Of a stretch of DNA of 64,000 nt, positions 16,836-26,288 are shown in pieces. A model generated the notes under the pieces. That model worked only from the letters and a program-made list of their open reading frames with translations. It did not search any database and was not told the DNA's origin. A program made the position numbers and the translations under genes. The stretch is taken from contig CALODJ010000010.1 of the NCBI GenBank assembly GCA_942492025.1, positions 310,001 to 374,000 on the forward strand, in the 5' to 3' direction. Positions within the stretch are counted from its first letter, which is position 1; each line of letters starts with the position of its first letter. This DNA is from JABDQW01 sp942492025 (lineage in GTDB: Bacteria; Pseudomonadota; Gammaproteobacteria; SZUA-229).

Positions 16836-17186
16836 ATGAAAAGCCTGGCAGTATATTCCATCGCTTTAGTCGTATTAACCGGCTGTGCGGAATTCCGCAC
16901 GCACTCGTCGTTCGTTGCCCACGTGGATAACACGAACATACTGTTACACGAGGCGGGCATGACTGCCGACAGCAACGGTTGTTACGCTTTGGCCGAGACC
17001 AGCGCAGACAGACGAGACTGTTTGGACAAGGCCGTCGATGAGTTGTTGAACAGGCAATTTTACGGCTTCTACAAACATTCGGTCAGTGTGGTCAATGGCC
17101 TTAAAGACAAAGGCAAGGTGGCGCTGACGGAAGACGGCACGTCCTGGTATTTCAGGGATAACAAGAACGCCAGTTATACACAATGA
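16836..17186 (+). CDS. Small lipoprotein of unknown function
   Basis: The 116-residue product has a clear lipobox (LTGC after the hydrophobic stretch from residue 3), so it is lipid-anchored. The ATG at 16836 with AGGT upstream fits the signal better than the ATG at 16806. The mature part has two more cysteines (SNGCYALAETSADRRDCLD) that could form a disulfide. I recognise no family. The gene stands alone, downstream of the IS110 element, and is flanked by direct copies of TACTTAAGATA, which may mean it arrived with mobile DNA. Confidence 0.65.
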   Translation: MKSLAVYSIALVVLTGCAEFRTHSSFVAHVDNTNILLHEAGMTADSNGCYALAETSADRRDCLDKAVDELLNRQFYGFYKHSVSVVNGLKDKGKVALTEDGTSWYFRDNKNASYTQ

Positions 17187-17194
17187 GCGTTAAG

Positions 17195-17246
17195 TCGGAT
17201 CAGAGCAATTGATTCTAACATTAGAGTTAATTGCTCTCTGATCCGA
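17195..17246 (+). terminator. Long hairpin after the small lipoprotein gene
   Basis: TCGGATCAGAG-CAATTGA pairs with TTAATTGCTCTCTGATCCGA across a 14-nt loop, with a two-base bulge. It begins nine bases after the stop codon. There is no U-tract; it could be a terminator, an mRNA-stabilising structure or a small repeat element. Confidence 0.5.
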
Positions 17247-17329
17247 ATGGTACTTACTTAAGATATATTCAATTTCATGCTGTCATTGCTGTATGTGTTA
17301 CGTAATTCGTTGATGCATATGCGTCGAAC

Positions 17330-17405
17330 GTAGGGTGCGCCGTGCGCACCAAATGCCTGTACTTCCGTATTGTTCCTGATCAATGGTGCGCGCGGCGCAC
17401 CCTAC
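17330..17405. repeat. ~70-bp palindrome, complete copy
   Basis: Inverted arms of the GTAGGGTGCG family, 76 bp overall, with one base changed in the right arm (GTGCGCGCGGCGCAC). A solo fragment of a second repeat type (CCGCAGAGACGCGGAGGCGCAG, near 17430-17450) follows. The whole 508-bp gap to the cardiolipin synthase gene otherwise shows no credible gene. Confidence 0.85.
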
Positions 17406-17694
17406 GTCACTAAAAAAGGTTTAATTTACCGCAGAGACGCGGAGGCGCAGAGTAAAAGGAAGCCAATGCCTGGTAACAGGTCATCCGATTCGGCACCTAA
17501 GCGACCGCCCAATTATCCGAAAGCTACGCTTGAAGGTGCCGGTACGATTAAAGGGATTAAAGTGTGCCGGAGGGATCTAATTGTAACCAGTTGCGGTAAT
17601 GGTTTATGATCGAAGGTGCCGTAAGAAATAATGCCCCCGGCACCTTATTCCAAGAAGCTTCAGTTTTTATTTTTAAATGTAGGACAATAAGCCA

Positions 17695-19128
17695 GTGACT
17701 CGGAGAAGAAAACGCATGATCGCCTGGGTGGTAACCATCTTCTACGTACTCGGCATTGTCGCGGCCATTGACGCCATCATGACATCCCGGACCGCGCAGG
17801 GGGCGATCGCCTGGTCGGTCTCGCTGGTCTCCTTCCCATTCGTCGCGGTACCGGCCTACGCGGTGTTCGGTCGCAACAAGTTCGAGGGCGCCGTCGATGC
17901 CTACAAACAGAGCAGGCAAGAGATCGATGACCTGATCATGGAAATCCGCCAGAATCTGGAGCCATGGAACGTTTCCGGAGAGGGGCGCCATCCCCCCTAC
18001 GAAGCCATTCGCACGCTCGCCCGCATGGAGCTGACACAGGGTAATCGCGCACAGCTACTGATCAACGGCGAGGCTACCTTCGACAGCATACTCGCGGGGA
18101 TCGCCCAGGCCAGGGATTATGCCCTCGTGCAGTTCTACATGTTCCACGACGACGGCCTGGGCCGGCGGATGCAGCAAGCCTTGATCGAACGCGCGAAGGC
18201 CGGGGTGCGCGTGTACATGCTCTACGACGAGGTTGGCAGCCAGGGTCTGCCCCAGAGCTATATTGACGAGCTGCGCGCCGCTGGTGTGGAAGTCACCTCC
18301 TTCAAGCCCACGCAAGGCAGCCGCAACCGCTTTCAGCTCAACTTCCGCAATCACCGCAAGATGGTTGTCGTCGATGGTGTCACCGGCTGGGTTGGAGGCC
18401 ATAATGTCGGCGACGAGTATCTGGGGCTCGACCCCGAGTTCAGCCCCTGGCGTGACACCCATGTGCGGCTCGAAGGGCCGGTGGTCATCCAGCTACAGGC
18501 TGCCATCATCTCGGATTGGTACTGGGCGACGCGCGAGCTGCCCAAGCTGAACTGGGTGCCACAAGCCGTTGAGGGTGGCGAGACCCGAGCCCTGATCATC
18601 CCCTCAGCACCCACGCAACGGCTCGAAACGGCTGGTTTATTCTTCGTCAACGCGCTTAATTCGGCCAAGGAGCGGGTCTGGCTCTCGGCACCGTACTTCG
18701 TCCCGGACGAAGCCGTCCTGAAGGCACTGGAGCTGGCCGCCCTCCGTGGCGTTGACGTGCGCATCATCACGACTGGCAAGGGTGACAGCCTACCCGTCTA
18801 TCTGGCCGCTTTTCACTACATCGATCAGCTGCGGGACCTGGGCATCAAGTTCTATGCCTACACACCGGGCTTCCTGCACGAGAAGGTGATGCTGGTCGAC
18901 AACGAGGTCGCCTCGGTCGGAACCGCGAACTTCGACAACCGCTCCTTCCGGTTGAACTTCGAGGTGACTGCCTTGATCGTCGATAAGGCATTCGCGAAAG
19001 AGATGGAGGCAATGCTCGAGCAAGACTTTGCGCACGCCGTACCGATCGATCCGGAAAGCCTGGATCAGAAACCCTTCTGGTGGCACCTGGGGGTCAATTT
19101 GTCCCGGTTGGCCGCGCCGGTGCTATGA
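17695..19128 (+). CDS. cls: Cardiolipin synthase (ClsA type)
   Basis: The 477-residue protein has two N-terminal membrane helices (about residues 8-30 and 37-58) followed by two phospholipase D domains with intact HKD motifs, HRKMVVVD from His220 and HEKVMLVD from His395, at almost the same positions as in E. coli ClsA. It joins two phosphatidylglycerol molecules to cardiolipin at the inner membrane. It begins at GTG with TAGGA upstream. With the ClsC-like lipoprotein at 3.4 kb it is the second HKD enzyme in the window. An MscS channel gene follows; cardiolipin is known to affect channel gating. Confidence 0.93.
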   Translation: MTRRRKRMIAWVVTIFYVLGIVAAIDAIMTSRTAQGAIAWSVSLVSFPFVAVPAYAVFGRNKFEGAVDAYKQSRQEIDDLIMEIRQNLEPWNVSGEGRHPPYEAIRTLARMELTQGNRAQLLINGEATFDSILAGIAQARDYALVQFYMFHDDGLGRRMQQALIERAKAGVRVYMLYDEVGSQGLPQSYIDELRAAGVEVTSFKPTQGSRNRFQLNFRNHRKMVVVDGVTGWVGGHNVGDEYLGLDPEFSPWRDTHVRLEGPVVIQLQAAIISDWYWATRELPKLNWVPQAVEGGETRALIIPSAPTQRLETAGLFFVNALNSAKERVWLSAPYFVPDEAVLKALELAALRGVDVRIITTGKGDSLPVYLAAFHYIDQLRDLGIKFYAYTPGFLHEKVMLVDNEVASVGTANFDNRSFRLNFEVTALIVDKAFAKEMEAMLEQDFAHAVPIDPESLDQKPFWWHLGVNLSRLAAPVL

Positions 19129-19257
19129 GTTTCGGCCCCGCTTTTGGTTGACCAGACAGGGTTGATCGCGACAACAATTCAGGAATTTGACTCCGCACTT
19201 TTTCGGTGCCTAATATATCCGCGCTCCCCTAATAATGTCACCAGGCGGTTTTAGGCC

Positions 19258-20325
19258 ATGTTAGAACTGGACTTTTTAAATCAGACGTTTTTTAACACGC
19301 CTTTGCGAGAATGGCTTATCGCCGTTACCACGGTGCTGCTCGTCTTTGTATTGCTAAGGCTGGTTAAACGTATCGCTGCAAACCGTCTGACCGTCCTCGC
19401 AGAGAAGACGGAAACACATTGGGACAATGCCGTTGTCGACGCCATCAAGCAAACCAAGACTGTTTTTCTGCTGGTGACAAGCCTCTATCTCGGCTCGCTG
19501 TTTCTTCAGCTGCCTGACAGGGTGCAGTCGATCTTCCAGATCCTGTTTATTATTGTGTTGTTGCTCCAGTCCGGTATCTGGTTGACTGCGATTACCACTA
19601 CGGTCATGGAGCAGTACCGCCAGAGGGCATTGGAAAGAAATCCAGCGGCAGCTACTTCGATCACTGCGATTGCTTTCGTCAGCAAGATCCTTATCTGGTC
19701 AGTGCTCGTCCTTGTGGCCCTTGACAGTATGGGTATCAACATCACCACCGTTGTCGCCGGCCTCGGTATCGGTGGCGTGGCAGTCGCCCTGGCCTTACAG
19801 AACATTCTGGGAGATCTGTTCGCATCCCTGTCTATTATTCTCGACAAACCGTTTGTGATCGGTGATTTCATTATCCTCAATGATTACCTGGGCAGGGTTG
19901 AATACATCGGTCTGAAAACAACACGTGTACGCAGTCTCTCCGGCGAACAGATCGTCTTCTCAAACTCCGACTTGTTGAGTAGCCGCATTCGTAATTATGG
20001 CCGCATGTTCGAGAGGCGTGTTGCCTTCATTCTTGGAGTGACCTATGACACGCCAAGAGACAAACTCAGGCGTATTCCCGAGATCATTCGTGATGCCATC
20101 GATGCGCAGGACAACACCCGGTTCGATCGTTCGCATTTCATGAAATACGGTGACTTCGCCTTACAATTCGAGACGGTCTACTATGTATTATCACCGGACT
20201 ACAACATCTACATGGACATACAGCAGTCGATCAACCTGATGATTCACGAAGCCTTTGAAACCGAACAGATCAGTTTTGCTTATCCAACCCAGACACTATA
20301 TGTCTCACAGGCGAGTGCACGATAA
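19258..20325 (+). CDS. MscS-family mechanosensitive channel
   Basis: The 355-residue protein has N-terminal membrane helices (about residues 15-35, 65-85, 90-115), the pore-lining TM3 segment rich in Gly and Ala (VVAGLGIGGVAVALALQN, about 165-185) and the downstream beta-domain motif PFVIGDFI. It should open on hypo-osmotic shock and release solutes. It follows the cardiolipin synthase gene by 130 bp on the same strand and is the first of three MscS-type genes in the window. Confidence 0.92.
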   Translation: MLELDFLNQTFFNTPLREWLIAVTTVLLVFVLLRLVKRIAANRLTVLAEKTETHWDNAVVDAIKQTKTVFLLVTSLYLGSLFLQLPDRVQSIFQILFIIVLLLQSGIWLTAITTTVMEQYRQRALERNPAAATSITAIAFVSKILIWSVLVLVALDSMGINITTVVAGLGIGGVAVALALQNILGDLFASLSIILDKPFVIGDFIILNDYLGRVEYIGLKTTRVRSLSGEQIVFSNSDLLSSRIRNYGRMFERRVAFILGVTYDTPRDKLRRIPEIIRDAIDAQDNTRFDRSHFMKYGDFALQFETVYYVLSPDYNIYMDIQQSINLMIHEAFETEQISFAYPTQTLYVSQASAR

Positions 20326-20483
20326 AACCGGCATAAACCGGGTTAAGGTTCAATCGTGCTTCCTTGAGCATAATAAGGTTTCTGTCGTCATATAAAGGAA
20401 CGATAGCGACCCGGCAATCTCTATCAGTCTCGCGAGTGGTAAAAGATTGCCTGGCATTCTCTCGCAAAGACGTGGGGATTTTC

Positions 20484-20563
20484 GTCATTGCGAGGGACCA
20501 AGCAATCGCTAACAGGATGACGCAAAAGCGCAAAAAGATCGCCGCGCTACCGCTCGCGATGAC
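20484..20563. repeat. GTCATTGCGAG-type palindromic repeat
   Basis: GTCATTGCGAG at the left and CTCGCGATGAC at the right enclose about 58 bp including AAGCAATC. This type of repeat is common in proteobacterial intergenic DNA, and related copies occur near 52.0 and 53.5 kb. Confidence 0.6.
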
Positions 20564-20620
20564 GCGGTTTTGCGCTTATTGGCGGTTAAATAAACGCCAT
20601 TACTCACTGACCCGGTTTAA

Positions 20621-20968
20621 TTAATTCTTCTGTTCTGTTTGCCAGGGCCAGCGACCTTCGATTTCGAGGTGCAGTGTCATACCCAGGAAGGTTCGAATGA
20701 TGACAATAATGCCCAAAACAGCCACATTCTCGAATGTAGCGTCGACAATCACGGTCCGTATGATGTCACCAGCGATCAGGAACTCCAAACCCAAAATTAT
20801 CGAGCGTCCGAGTTGTCGTCTGAAATTCTGATAGGCGATGCCTGCGGGTAATCGCCGAAAAGAACGAAGATAGGCCAACGAAGCAAAAATGGATCCTGAT
20901 ATGACGACGAATACACCAACGCCCTCGATTGCATAGCCCGCATAGGAAATGATTTCGGTAAATTGCAT
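20621..20968 (-). CDS. DUF1622 inner-membrane protein
   Basis: A 115-residue protein with three membrane segments (about residues 10-32, 55-75, 80-98) and the DUF1622 pattern (FRRQLGRSIILGLEFLIAGDIIRT). The ATG at 20968 is chosen because GAGG lies eight bases upstream; the longer frame starts at TTG. The function of the family is not known. It lies on the strand opposite the MscS gene. Confidence 0.85.
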   Translation of the reverse strand: MQFTEIISYAGYAIEGVGVFVVISGSIFASLAYLRSFRRLPAGIAYQNFRRQLGRSIILGLEFLIAGDIIRTVIVDATFENVAVLGIIVIIRTFLGMTLHLEIEGRWPWQTEQKN

Positions 20969-21097
20969 GTAACGCCTCGACAAGAAAATTCAGGGCGAGT
21001 GGATCAGCCCAAAGACTGACTATAATATGCTTCTGTTTCAGTCACCTCAATGCTTGCTGATCCTGCTGTAACTATTGCCTGAACAGAGTCGTCCTTC

Positions 21098-22861
21098 TTA
21101 TGCTTTATCTGGAATGCAGAAGATATGTATAGAAACGGCGTTCGCGCGGGTCGAAAGTAATGTCCTCGAAGCCCGAGGTTTCGTCATGGACTGCACCCAG
21201 TCCGGCACGTTGATCGGAGCACTGAAGACGAAGCCTCCATTCAGCGCTTTCAGGATACGCTTATCGCGGCCATAGATGTCTTCACGAAAGTGGATGCGCC
21301 CTGTTTCGTCCACCTCAGTAGTCCAGTAGAGCAGCAAAACAGGTAACGGGTCTTCGAGCATTATCGTTCGCGTCTGCTGCGTGTCCAGAACCTTCTGTAT
21401 GGCCGCCTGATTCCACCTTTGTGGATTGTTGAGCAGCAGCTCGGCGAACTCGAAGGGGCGTTCGACGCGAATGCACCCGGAGCTAAAGGCCCTTTGGGTG
21501 CGGCCGAACAGGGTCTTGCTGGGGGTATCGTGCAGATACACCATAAAAGCATTGGGGAACATGAATTTAACCCGACCGAGGGCGTTATCGGGGCCCGGTT
21601 CCTGGCGCAGGATATAGGGAAAGCGCCCGGGCGAGAGCGAGGCCCAATCGATCGAATCGATGTCCAGAGCCTTGCCATTGCGATCGAGCACACTGATATT
21701 CTTGCGCCGGAGATAATCGGGGTCCCGTTGAATCTTGGGCAATATATCCTTGCGCAGAATGGTCGGTGGCACAGTCCAGGTCGGGTTGAAGACCAGGTGA
21801 TTCATCGTATCGCGAAACACTGGCGTTTTGCGGTAGGGCTTGCCGACTTGCGCGCGGGCGTCCCAGACGATCTCACCGCCACGCACCAGGTACACATGAA
21901 AGCCGGCGATGTCCGTGAGTATGAAATCAGGGGGAAGGTCCCGGTACACCCAACGGATGCGCTCCATGTTGACCCGAATCTGGTCCAGGCGCGCCTCGAC
22001 AGGCACGTTCAACGCAGCCCGCGTCTTAGGGCCGACAGCACCGTCGACATCCAGACTATGACGTGTCTGAAAAGCTTTGACGCCGGCCTCAACGGATTCG
22101 TCAAAAAGGTTTGGCTCGCTGGCCTCCGGTTCCTCAAGATCCCCGGTGATTCGCAGCCTGTCGCGCAATACGGCGACACGTTCGCTCCGGTCGCCCAGCC
22201 TCAACGTGGCACCCGGCGGCACGGTAGGCCACCCGCCTGCATGTTTTATCTCGCGATATTGCGCCAGTGCTTCGCGCAGCCGACGATAGAAATACGGTTC
22301 CGGGATAGCCTCATCGATAAACTTCTCCAGTGACTCTGAAGCGATAGCCGCGCCGAGGACTTGCACCGGATCCTCGTGCTGCAGCCGCCGACCGAAGTTC
22401 CAGTTTGGATCCAGGTCACCCGGCACGACCTTGCCAAAGTTGTAGTGATACGCCAGTCGAATCAGACTGTCCGTCAGCAGGATGTCAAGGTCGACGCGCA
22501 GACTCGGATCAGGCTTTGGCGTCGAACGAACCTCCACCAGCAGCCCGCGTAGCGCACCCAAGTGGTAGTCTTCGGGGTTAAGTCCGTGCTCGGTGGTGTT
22601 CGCCACCAATCGGACCAGCGCGTCGACGTTCTCCTGGCGCGTCCATGCAAGTTTGAAATCACGCGCCTCATAGAACCGGGGTATAAGGCGCACAGCGGCA
22701 ACATCGACGCCGTGCACCTGGAAACCGTCGTTGAGATTGAGCTGCTCCATGCGTGAGCTCAGCAGCTCCAGGGCAGGATCTGGCTGAGCCAATGAGCCGA
22801 GGCTCAGAAGCAGTCCTAGAGACAGCAGGCCAGCACGTACTAATTTGGGGGTGTGTTTCAT
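21098..22861 (-). CDS. L,D-transpeptidase of the YcbB/LdtD type
   Basis: The start at 22861 begins a signal peptide ending SLAQ; the frame extends 40 codons further upstream without one. The 587-residue periplasmic enzyme has an N-terminal scaffold domain, a peptidoglycan-binding domain (LRLGDRSERVAVLRDRL to VDGAVGPKTRAALN) and a YkuD catalytic domain with HDTPSK and SSGCIRV (Cys463). It makes 3-3 crosslinks in peptidoglycan, a route that bypasses penicillin-binding proteins and repairs the wall under envelope stress. It is monocistronic. Confidence 0.92.
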   Translation of the reverse strand: MKHTPKLVRAGLLSLGLLLSLGSLAQPDPALELLSSRMEQLNLNDGFQVHGVDVAAVRLIPRFYEARDFKLAWTRQENVDALVRLVANTTEHGLNPEDYHLGALRGLLVEVRSTPKPDPSLRVDLDILLTDSLIRLAYHYNFGKVVPGDLDPNWNFGRRLQHEDPVQVLGAAIASESLEKFIDEAIPEPYFYRRLREALAQYREIKHAGGWPTVPPGATLRLGDRSERVAVLRDRLRITGDLEEPEASEPNLFDESVEAGVKAFQTRHSLDVDGAVGPKTRAALNVPVEARLDQIRVNMERIRWVYRDLPPDFILTDIAGFHVYLVRGGEIVWDARAQVGKPYRKTPVFRDTMNHLVFNPTWTVPPTILRKDILPKIQRDPDYLRRKNISVLDRNGKALDIDSIDWASLSPGRFPYILRQEPGPDNALGRVKFMFPNAFMVYLHDTPSKTLFGRTQRAFSSGCIRVERPFEFAELLLNNPQRWNQAAIQKVLDTQQTRTIMLEDPLPVLLLYWTTEVDETGRIHFREDIYGRDKRILKALNGGFVFSAPINVPDWVQSMTKPRASRTLLSTRANAVSIHIFCIPDKA

Positions 22862-23040
22862 CGGAGCTATTTCTTCTAAATCAGCAGAATCAAGAGTCAG
22901 AGTCGATTGGACAATCAGGCAACGCGGACAGCTCCAATTCGACTGACAGTGTAATCTAGGGCTATTTCGATCCAATGACAAGCGAGGTAAGCACGGTGTG
23001 CGTCAACACACAGGGAGGAGGGCTTTTGCCGCGATTTGAC

Positions 23041-23306
23041 TGGCGTGCATTTATCATCAGGCGGCTTCGAATGCGGATAAGGCATTAGCACCTTGGAGTA
23101 AAGCTCGGATGAGCGGAAATTCAGTGTGTTGCTCAGGCCTGCCTACAGCGGTTCAGGCTAATGTTCGTGTGAATACCATCGTAGGGTGTGCCGTGCGCAC
23201 CACGAATCGTCAGTTGGCTGGTCGGTTCCGGTGCGCACGGCGCACCCTACGGATTCTTCATTCAGAGGCTGGCCTGGGCTACGCTTTTCGCGCCGGAGCG
23301 GTTACA
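23041..23306 (+). mobile_element. Diverged copy of the large MITE
   Basis: From GGCATTAG to TTCGCGCCGGAGCGG it aligns along its length with the elements at 44867 and 49679 (shared AAAGCTCGGATGA, CAGTGTGTT, GGTTCAGGC, CTACGCTTTTCGC), with many substitutions and degraded ends. A complete ~70-bp GTAGGGTGTG palindrome sits inside it at 23181-23250, in the same relative place. It fills most of the 500-bp gap between the divergent transpeptidase and ABC transporter genes. Confidence 0.75.
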
Positions 23307-23360
23307 GTGGGTTAAAATACGACGTCGAATTATTAGCGAGAAAAAAACAGAGCAAACTCA

Positions 23361-24098
23361 ATGCCTGACGCATCACCGGTCATTCAGATCACAGACCTGC
23401 GCTTCGCCTGGAAAAAACAGGCGCAGCCGGTGCTGAACATCGCCTCGCTGAAGATCAACCATGGTGAGCGTGTGTTCCTGCGTGGTCCCAGCGGTAGCGG
23501 CAAATCGACGCTGCTCAACCTGCTAGCCGGTGTAACCTTGCCCCAGTCCGGTGTGCTCAAAGTACTGGGACAGGAATTGAATGCACTGGGGAGTGCGCAA
23601 CGTGATCACTTTCGCGCCCATCACATCGGTTTCATTTTCCAGATGTTCAACCTGATACCTTATTTATCGGTAGTCGAGAACGTGACCTTGCCGTGCCGCT
23701 TCTCCGACAAGCGCAAGCACAAGGTGCTGGCACAGGCCGACAGCCTGGAAGACGAGGCGATACGCCTGCTGAACCACCTCGACATGGCGCAGGACGATGT
23801 ACTGCACAAGCCGGTCAATGAACTGAGCGTTGGCCAGCAGCAGCGGGTTGCCGCCGCGCGCGCGCTGATTGGTGCGCCGGAACTGGTGATCGCCGACGAG
23901 CCGACTTCGTCGCTGGACGCGGACCGCCGCACAGCGTTCATCGATCTGCTGTTCCGCGAATGCGACAATGCCAATGCGACATTGATTTTTGTCAGCCATG
24001 ATAACTCTTTAGTCGCGCCGTTCGAACGCACCATCGAGTTTGAGCAGTTGAATAACGCAGTTTCGGATCAACAACCAAAACTCAAAGCGGTGACTTAG
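23361..24098 (+). CDS. ABC transporter ATP-binding protein (LolD/MacB type)
   Basis: The 245-residue ATPase has Walker A GPSGSGKST (about residue 47), the Q-loop, signature LSVGQQQR, Walker B LVIADEPTSSLD and the switch His in FVSHD. It belongs to the MacB/LolD subfamily that partners FtsX-type permeases and drives mechanical transport across the envelope rather than import. The permease and a DUF3299 gene follow on the same strand, forming a three-gene operon. Confidence 0.93.
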   Translation: MPDASPVIQITDLRFAWKKQAQPVLNIASLKINHGERVFLRGPSGSGKSTLLNLLAGVTLPQSGVLKVLGQELNALGSAQRDHFRAHHIGFIFQMFNLIPYLSVVENVTLPCRFSDKRKHKVLAQADSLEDEAIRLLNHLDMAQDDVLHKPVNELSVGQQQRVAAARALIGAPELVIADEPTSSLDADRRTAFIDLLFRECDNANATLIFVSHDNSLVAPFERTIEFEQLNNAVSDQQPKLKAVT

Positions 24099-24354
24099 GG
24101 TTGGCCTGCATACTGCACAAAGGCGGACGTAAAATGAATGATAATTATCAGTATTGCAGCCAGGCACTCAAAGTTTTGCGAATTACATGCCGGGGGCGGT
24201 TTGTCCTATTTGGTTTTATGACCAATCTGGCGTCGCATCTTGAACGATTCCCCTCGATCCATAGCTTTGGCTGTGCATCGGCGGGCGATCGTCCAACTTG
24301 CTTTGCCAACCTGCCCAAAAAATCCAAATCCTTCATGCAGTATGCAGGCAAGTT

Positions 24355-25611
24355 ATGGCAATTCTTGGTCTGGCAATAAAAAGTTTTCGCAACCGCAAGT
24401 TCACTACCGGTCTGACAGTACTTTCTATCGCACTCAGCGTGATGTTGCTGCTCGGCATCGAAAAAATTCGCCAGGGCGCCGAAACCAGCTTCACCAGCAC
24501 GATATCGGGCACCGATTTGATCGTCGGTGCACGCAGCAGTCCGGCGCAGTTACTGTTGTACTCGGTGTTTCATATCGGCAATCCCATCAATAACATCAGT
24601 CGGGAGAGCTACGAAGAAATCACGGCGCACTCGCAGGTAAAATGGGCGATACCACTATCGCTCGGCGACAGTCACAAGGGCTACCGCGTGGTCGGCACAA
24701 CGACGCAGTTTTTCGAGCACTTTCGCTTTGGCAAGCGACAACGCCTGCAGCTCGAACAGGGAGAATGGTTCGGTGATACCTATGAGGCCACCGTTGGCGC
24801 CGAGGTGGCCGACGCACTTGGTTACAGGCCGGGTGATCAGATCGTCATCGCCCACGGCAGCGGCGATGAAAGCTTCATTACCCATAAGGACAAGCCGTTT
24901 CTGGTTGTCGGTATCATGAAACGTACCGGCACACCTGTTGACCGGACGGTATATGTTGGGCTGAAAAGTATCGACTCGATCCATCTAGGTTATAGTGGTG
25001 ATGCGCATGACCATGACCCACTCATGGCGCACGATGACCATGCAGGTGAAAAGGAGCAGGGTGGCCTCAGCGCCATACTGCTTGGTTTGAAATCGCGCGG
25101 CGCAGCGATCTCGGTGCAGCGTGATATCAATGAGCATCACCACGAACCGCTGACAGCGATCATGCCCGGCGTGGTATTGTTGGAACTCTGGCAAATGATG
25201 AGCATAGTAGAGAAGATTCTGATGGTGGTTTCCGGACTCGTGGTTGTTGTTGGCCTGTTCAGCATGCTGATCATCCTGATGACCAGCCTGAACGAACGCC
25301 GCAGGGAAATGGCAATCCTGCGATCGGTAGGCGCAAGACCTGCGCACGTGTTCGTGCTGATAATGGGCGAGGCCGTGTTCCTGACTTTGCTGGCCATCGT
25401 CCTGGGTGTCGCCATGGTTTATGGCCTGTTGGTATTGATACATCCGTGGCTGGAGTCGATGTTCGGCCTGTATTTTGTCATAACATGGCCGACCGTTACC
25501 GAATTGACGTTGCTGGCGATTATCGCGGCGTGCGGTTTTATCGTCGGGCTGATACCGGGTATTCGCATATACCGTTATTCGTTGACAGACGGAATGACTA
25601 TACGAGTCTAA
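24355..25611 (+). CDS. FtsX/MacB-type ABC permease with His-rich loop
   Basis: The ATG at 24355 (AGGCAAG upstream) begins MAILGLAIKSFRNRK, a classic start for this family. The 418-residue protein has one N-terminal membrane helix, a large periplasmic domain and three C-terminal helices with the conserved NERRREMAILRSVGA motif. The periplasmic domain contains a His/Asp-rich stretch (DAHDHDPLMAHDDHAG, about residues 215-232) and HHH near 261, suggesting metal binding. With DUF3299 this ABC type has been placed with zinc homeostasis genes in other gammaproteobacteria (recalled, not checked). Confidence 0.9.
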   Translation: MAILGLAIKSFRNRKFTTGLTVLSIALSVMLLLGIEKIRQGAETSFTSTISGTDLIVGARSSPAQLLLYSVFHIGNPINNISRESYEEITAHSQVKWAIPLSLGDSHKGYRVVGTTTQFFEHFRFGKRQRLQLEQGEWFGDTYEATVGAEVADALGYRPGDQIVIAHGSGDESFITHKDKPFLVVGIMKRTGTPVDRTVYVGLKSIDSIHLGYSGDAHDHDPLMAHDDHAGEKEQGGLSAILLGLKSRGAAISVQRDINEHHHEPLTAIMPGVVLLELWQMMSIVEKILMVVSGLVVVVGLFSMLIILMTSLNERRREMAILRSVGARPAHVFVLIMGEAVFLTLLAIVLGVAMVYGLLVLIHPWLESMFGLYFVITWPTVTELTLLAIIAACGFIVGLIPGIRIYRYSLTDGMTIRV

Positions 25612-25625
25612 CAAGAGAGTTGATT

Positions 25626-26288
25626 ATGAAATTTCGTTTAATCCTGCTGATGACTGTACTGATGATGCTAACGGGTACGCGTACCAATGCTGATGATATC
25701 CGTGAAGTCACATGGGATGATCTTGTGCCCGCGGAACTGAGCTTTGACGATCCGTTCGAAAAATTGTATGAGGACCAGTTGTACAACCTGGCTTTGATTG
25801 CCAAATACAGGGAACAGCAGGCAAGCAAGGACAAGTCGCCCGATTTCACCAGCGCTCAGTACAATGAAGCAATATCGAAACTGAAGGAAGAGAATATTGA
25901 TATAGAAGGTTTATTGGCCAGGCGCGAAGAGATCACTGAAAAACGCCGTGCGCAGGGGCAGACGGCCAATGCTGAATTAAACGGCAAGAAGATACGCCTG
26001 CCGGGTTACCTGCTGCCGCTGGAGTTTGAAGACAAGAAAGTCACCGAATTCCTGCTAGTGCCCTGGGTCGGTGCCTGCATCCATACACCGCCGCCACCGC
26101 CAAACCAGATCGTGCATGTAAAACTAGACAAGGGTTTTGAAATGGGCGATGACATGTTCACGGCTGTATGGGTTAACGGTGTGATGAAGACAGAGAAAAA
26201 CAATCCCGAGCTATCCTTCGTCGATGGCAAACAGAATATTGATGTGAGTTATGTGATGCAGGCTGATGGGGTAGAGTTGTATGAGTAA
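25626..26288 (+). CDS. DUF3299 periplasmic protein
   Basis: A 220-residue protein with a signal peptide (cleavage about TNA-DD, residue 23). The DUF3299 signature VPWVGACIHTPPPPPNQIV holds an invariant Cys and His that could bind a metal. A charged helical stretch precedes it. It starts 14 bases after the permease stop with AGAGAG upstream, so it is the third gene of the ABC operon and probably its periplasmic partner. The molecular function of the family is unknown. Confidence 0.88.
   Translation: MKFRLILLMTVLMMLTGTRTNADDIREVTWDDLVPAELSFDDPFEKLYEDQLYNLALIAKYREQQASKDKSPDFTSAQYNEAISKLKEENIDIEGLLARREEITEKRRAQGQTANAELNGKKIRLPGYLLPLEFEDKKVTEFLLVPWVGACIHTPPPPPNQIVHVKLDKGFEMGDDMFTAVWVNGVMKTEKNNPELSFVDGKQNIDVSYVMQADGVELYE

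Noticed and set aside
21419..22333. 304-codon frame opposite the L,D-transpeptidase gene
   Set aside because: Antisense shadow of a gene with complete catalytic motifs; no family match or ribosome site.
23251..23360. Zur-type operator before the ABC/DUF3299 operon
   Set aside because: I looked for an AT-rich GTTATA-type palindrome because of the possible zinc link and did not find one.
24101..24379. 92-codon frame between the ABC ATPase and permease
   Set aside because: It overlaps the permease start out of frame, has no ribosome site and no recognisable feature.
24985..25614. 209-codon frame opposite the ABC permease
   Set aside because: His/Gln-rich shadow of the opposite strand; the permease motifs are clear.
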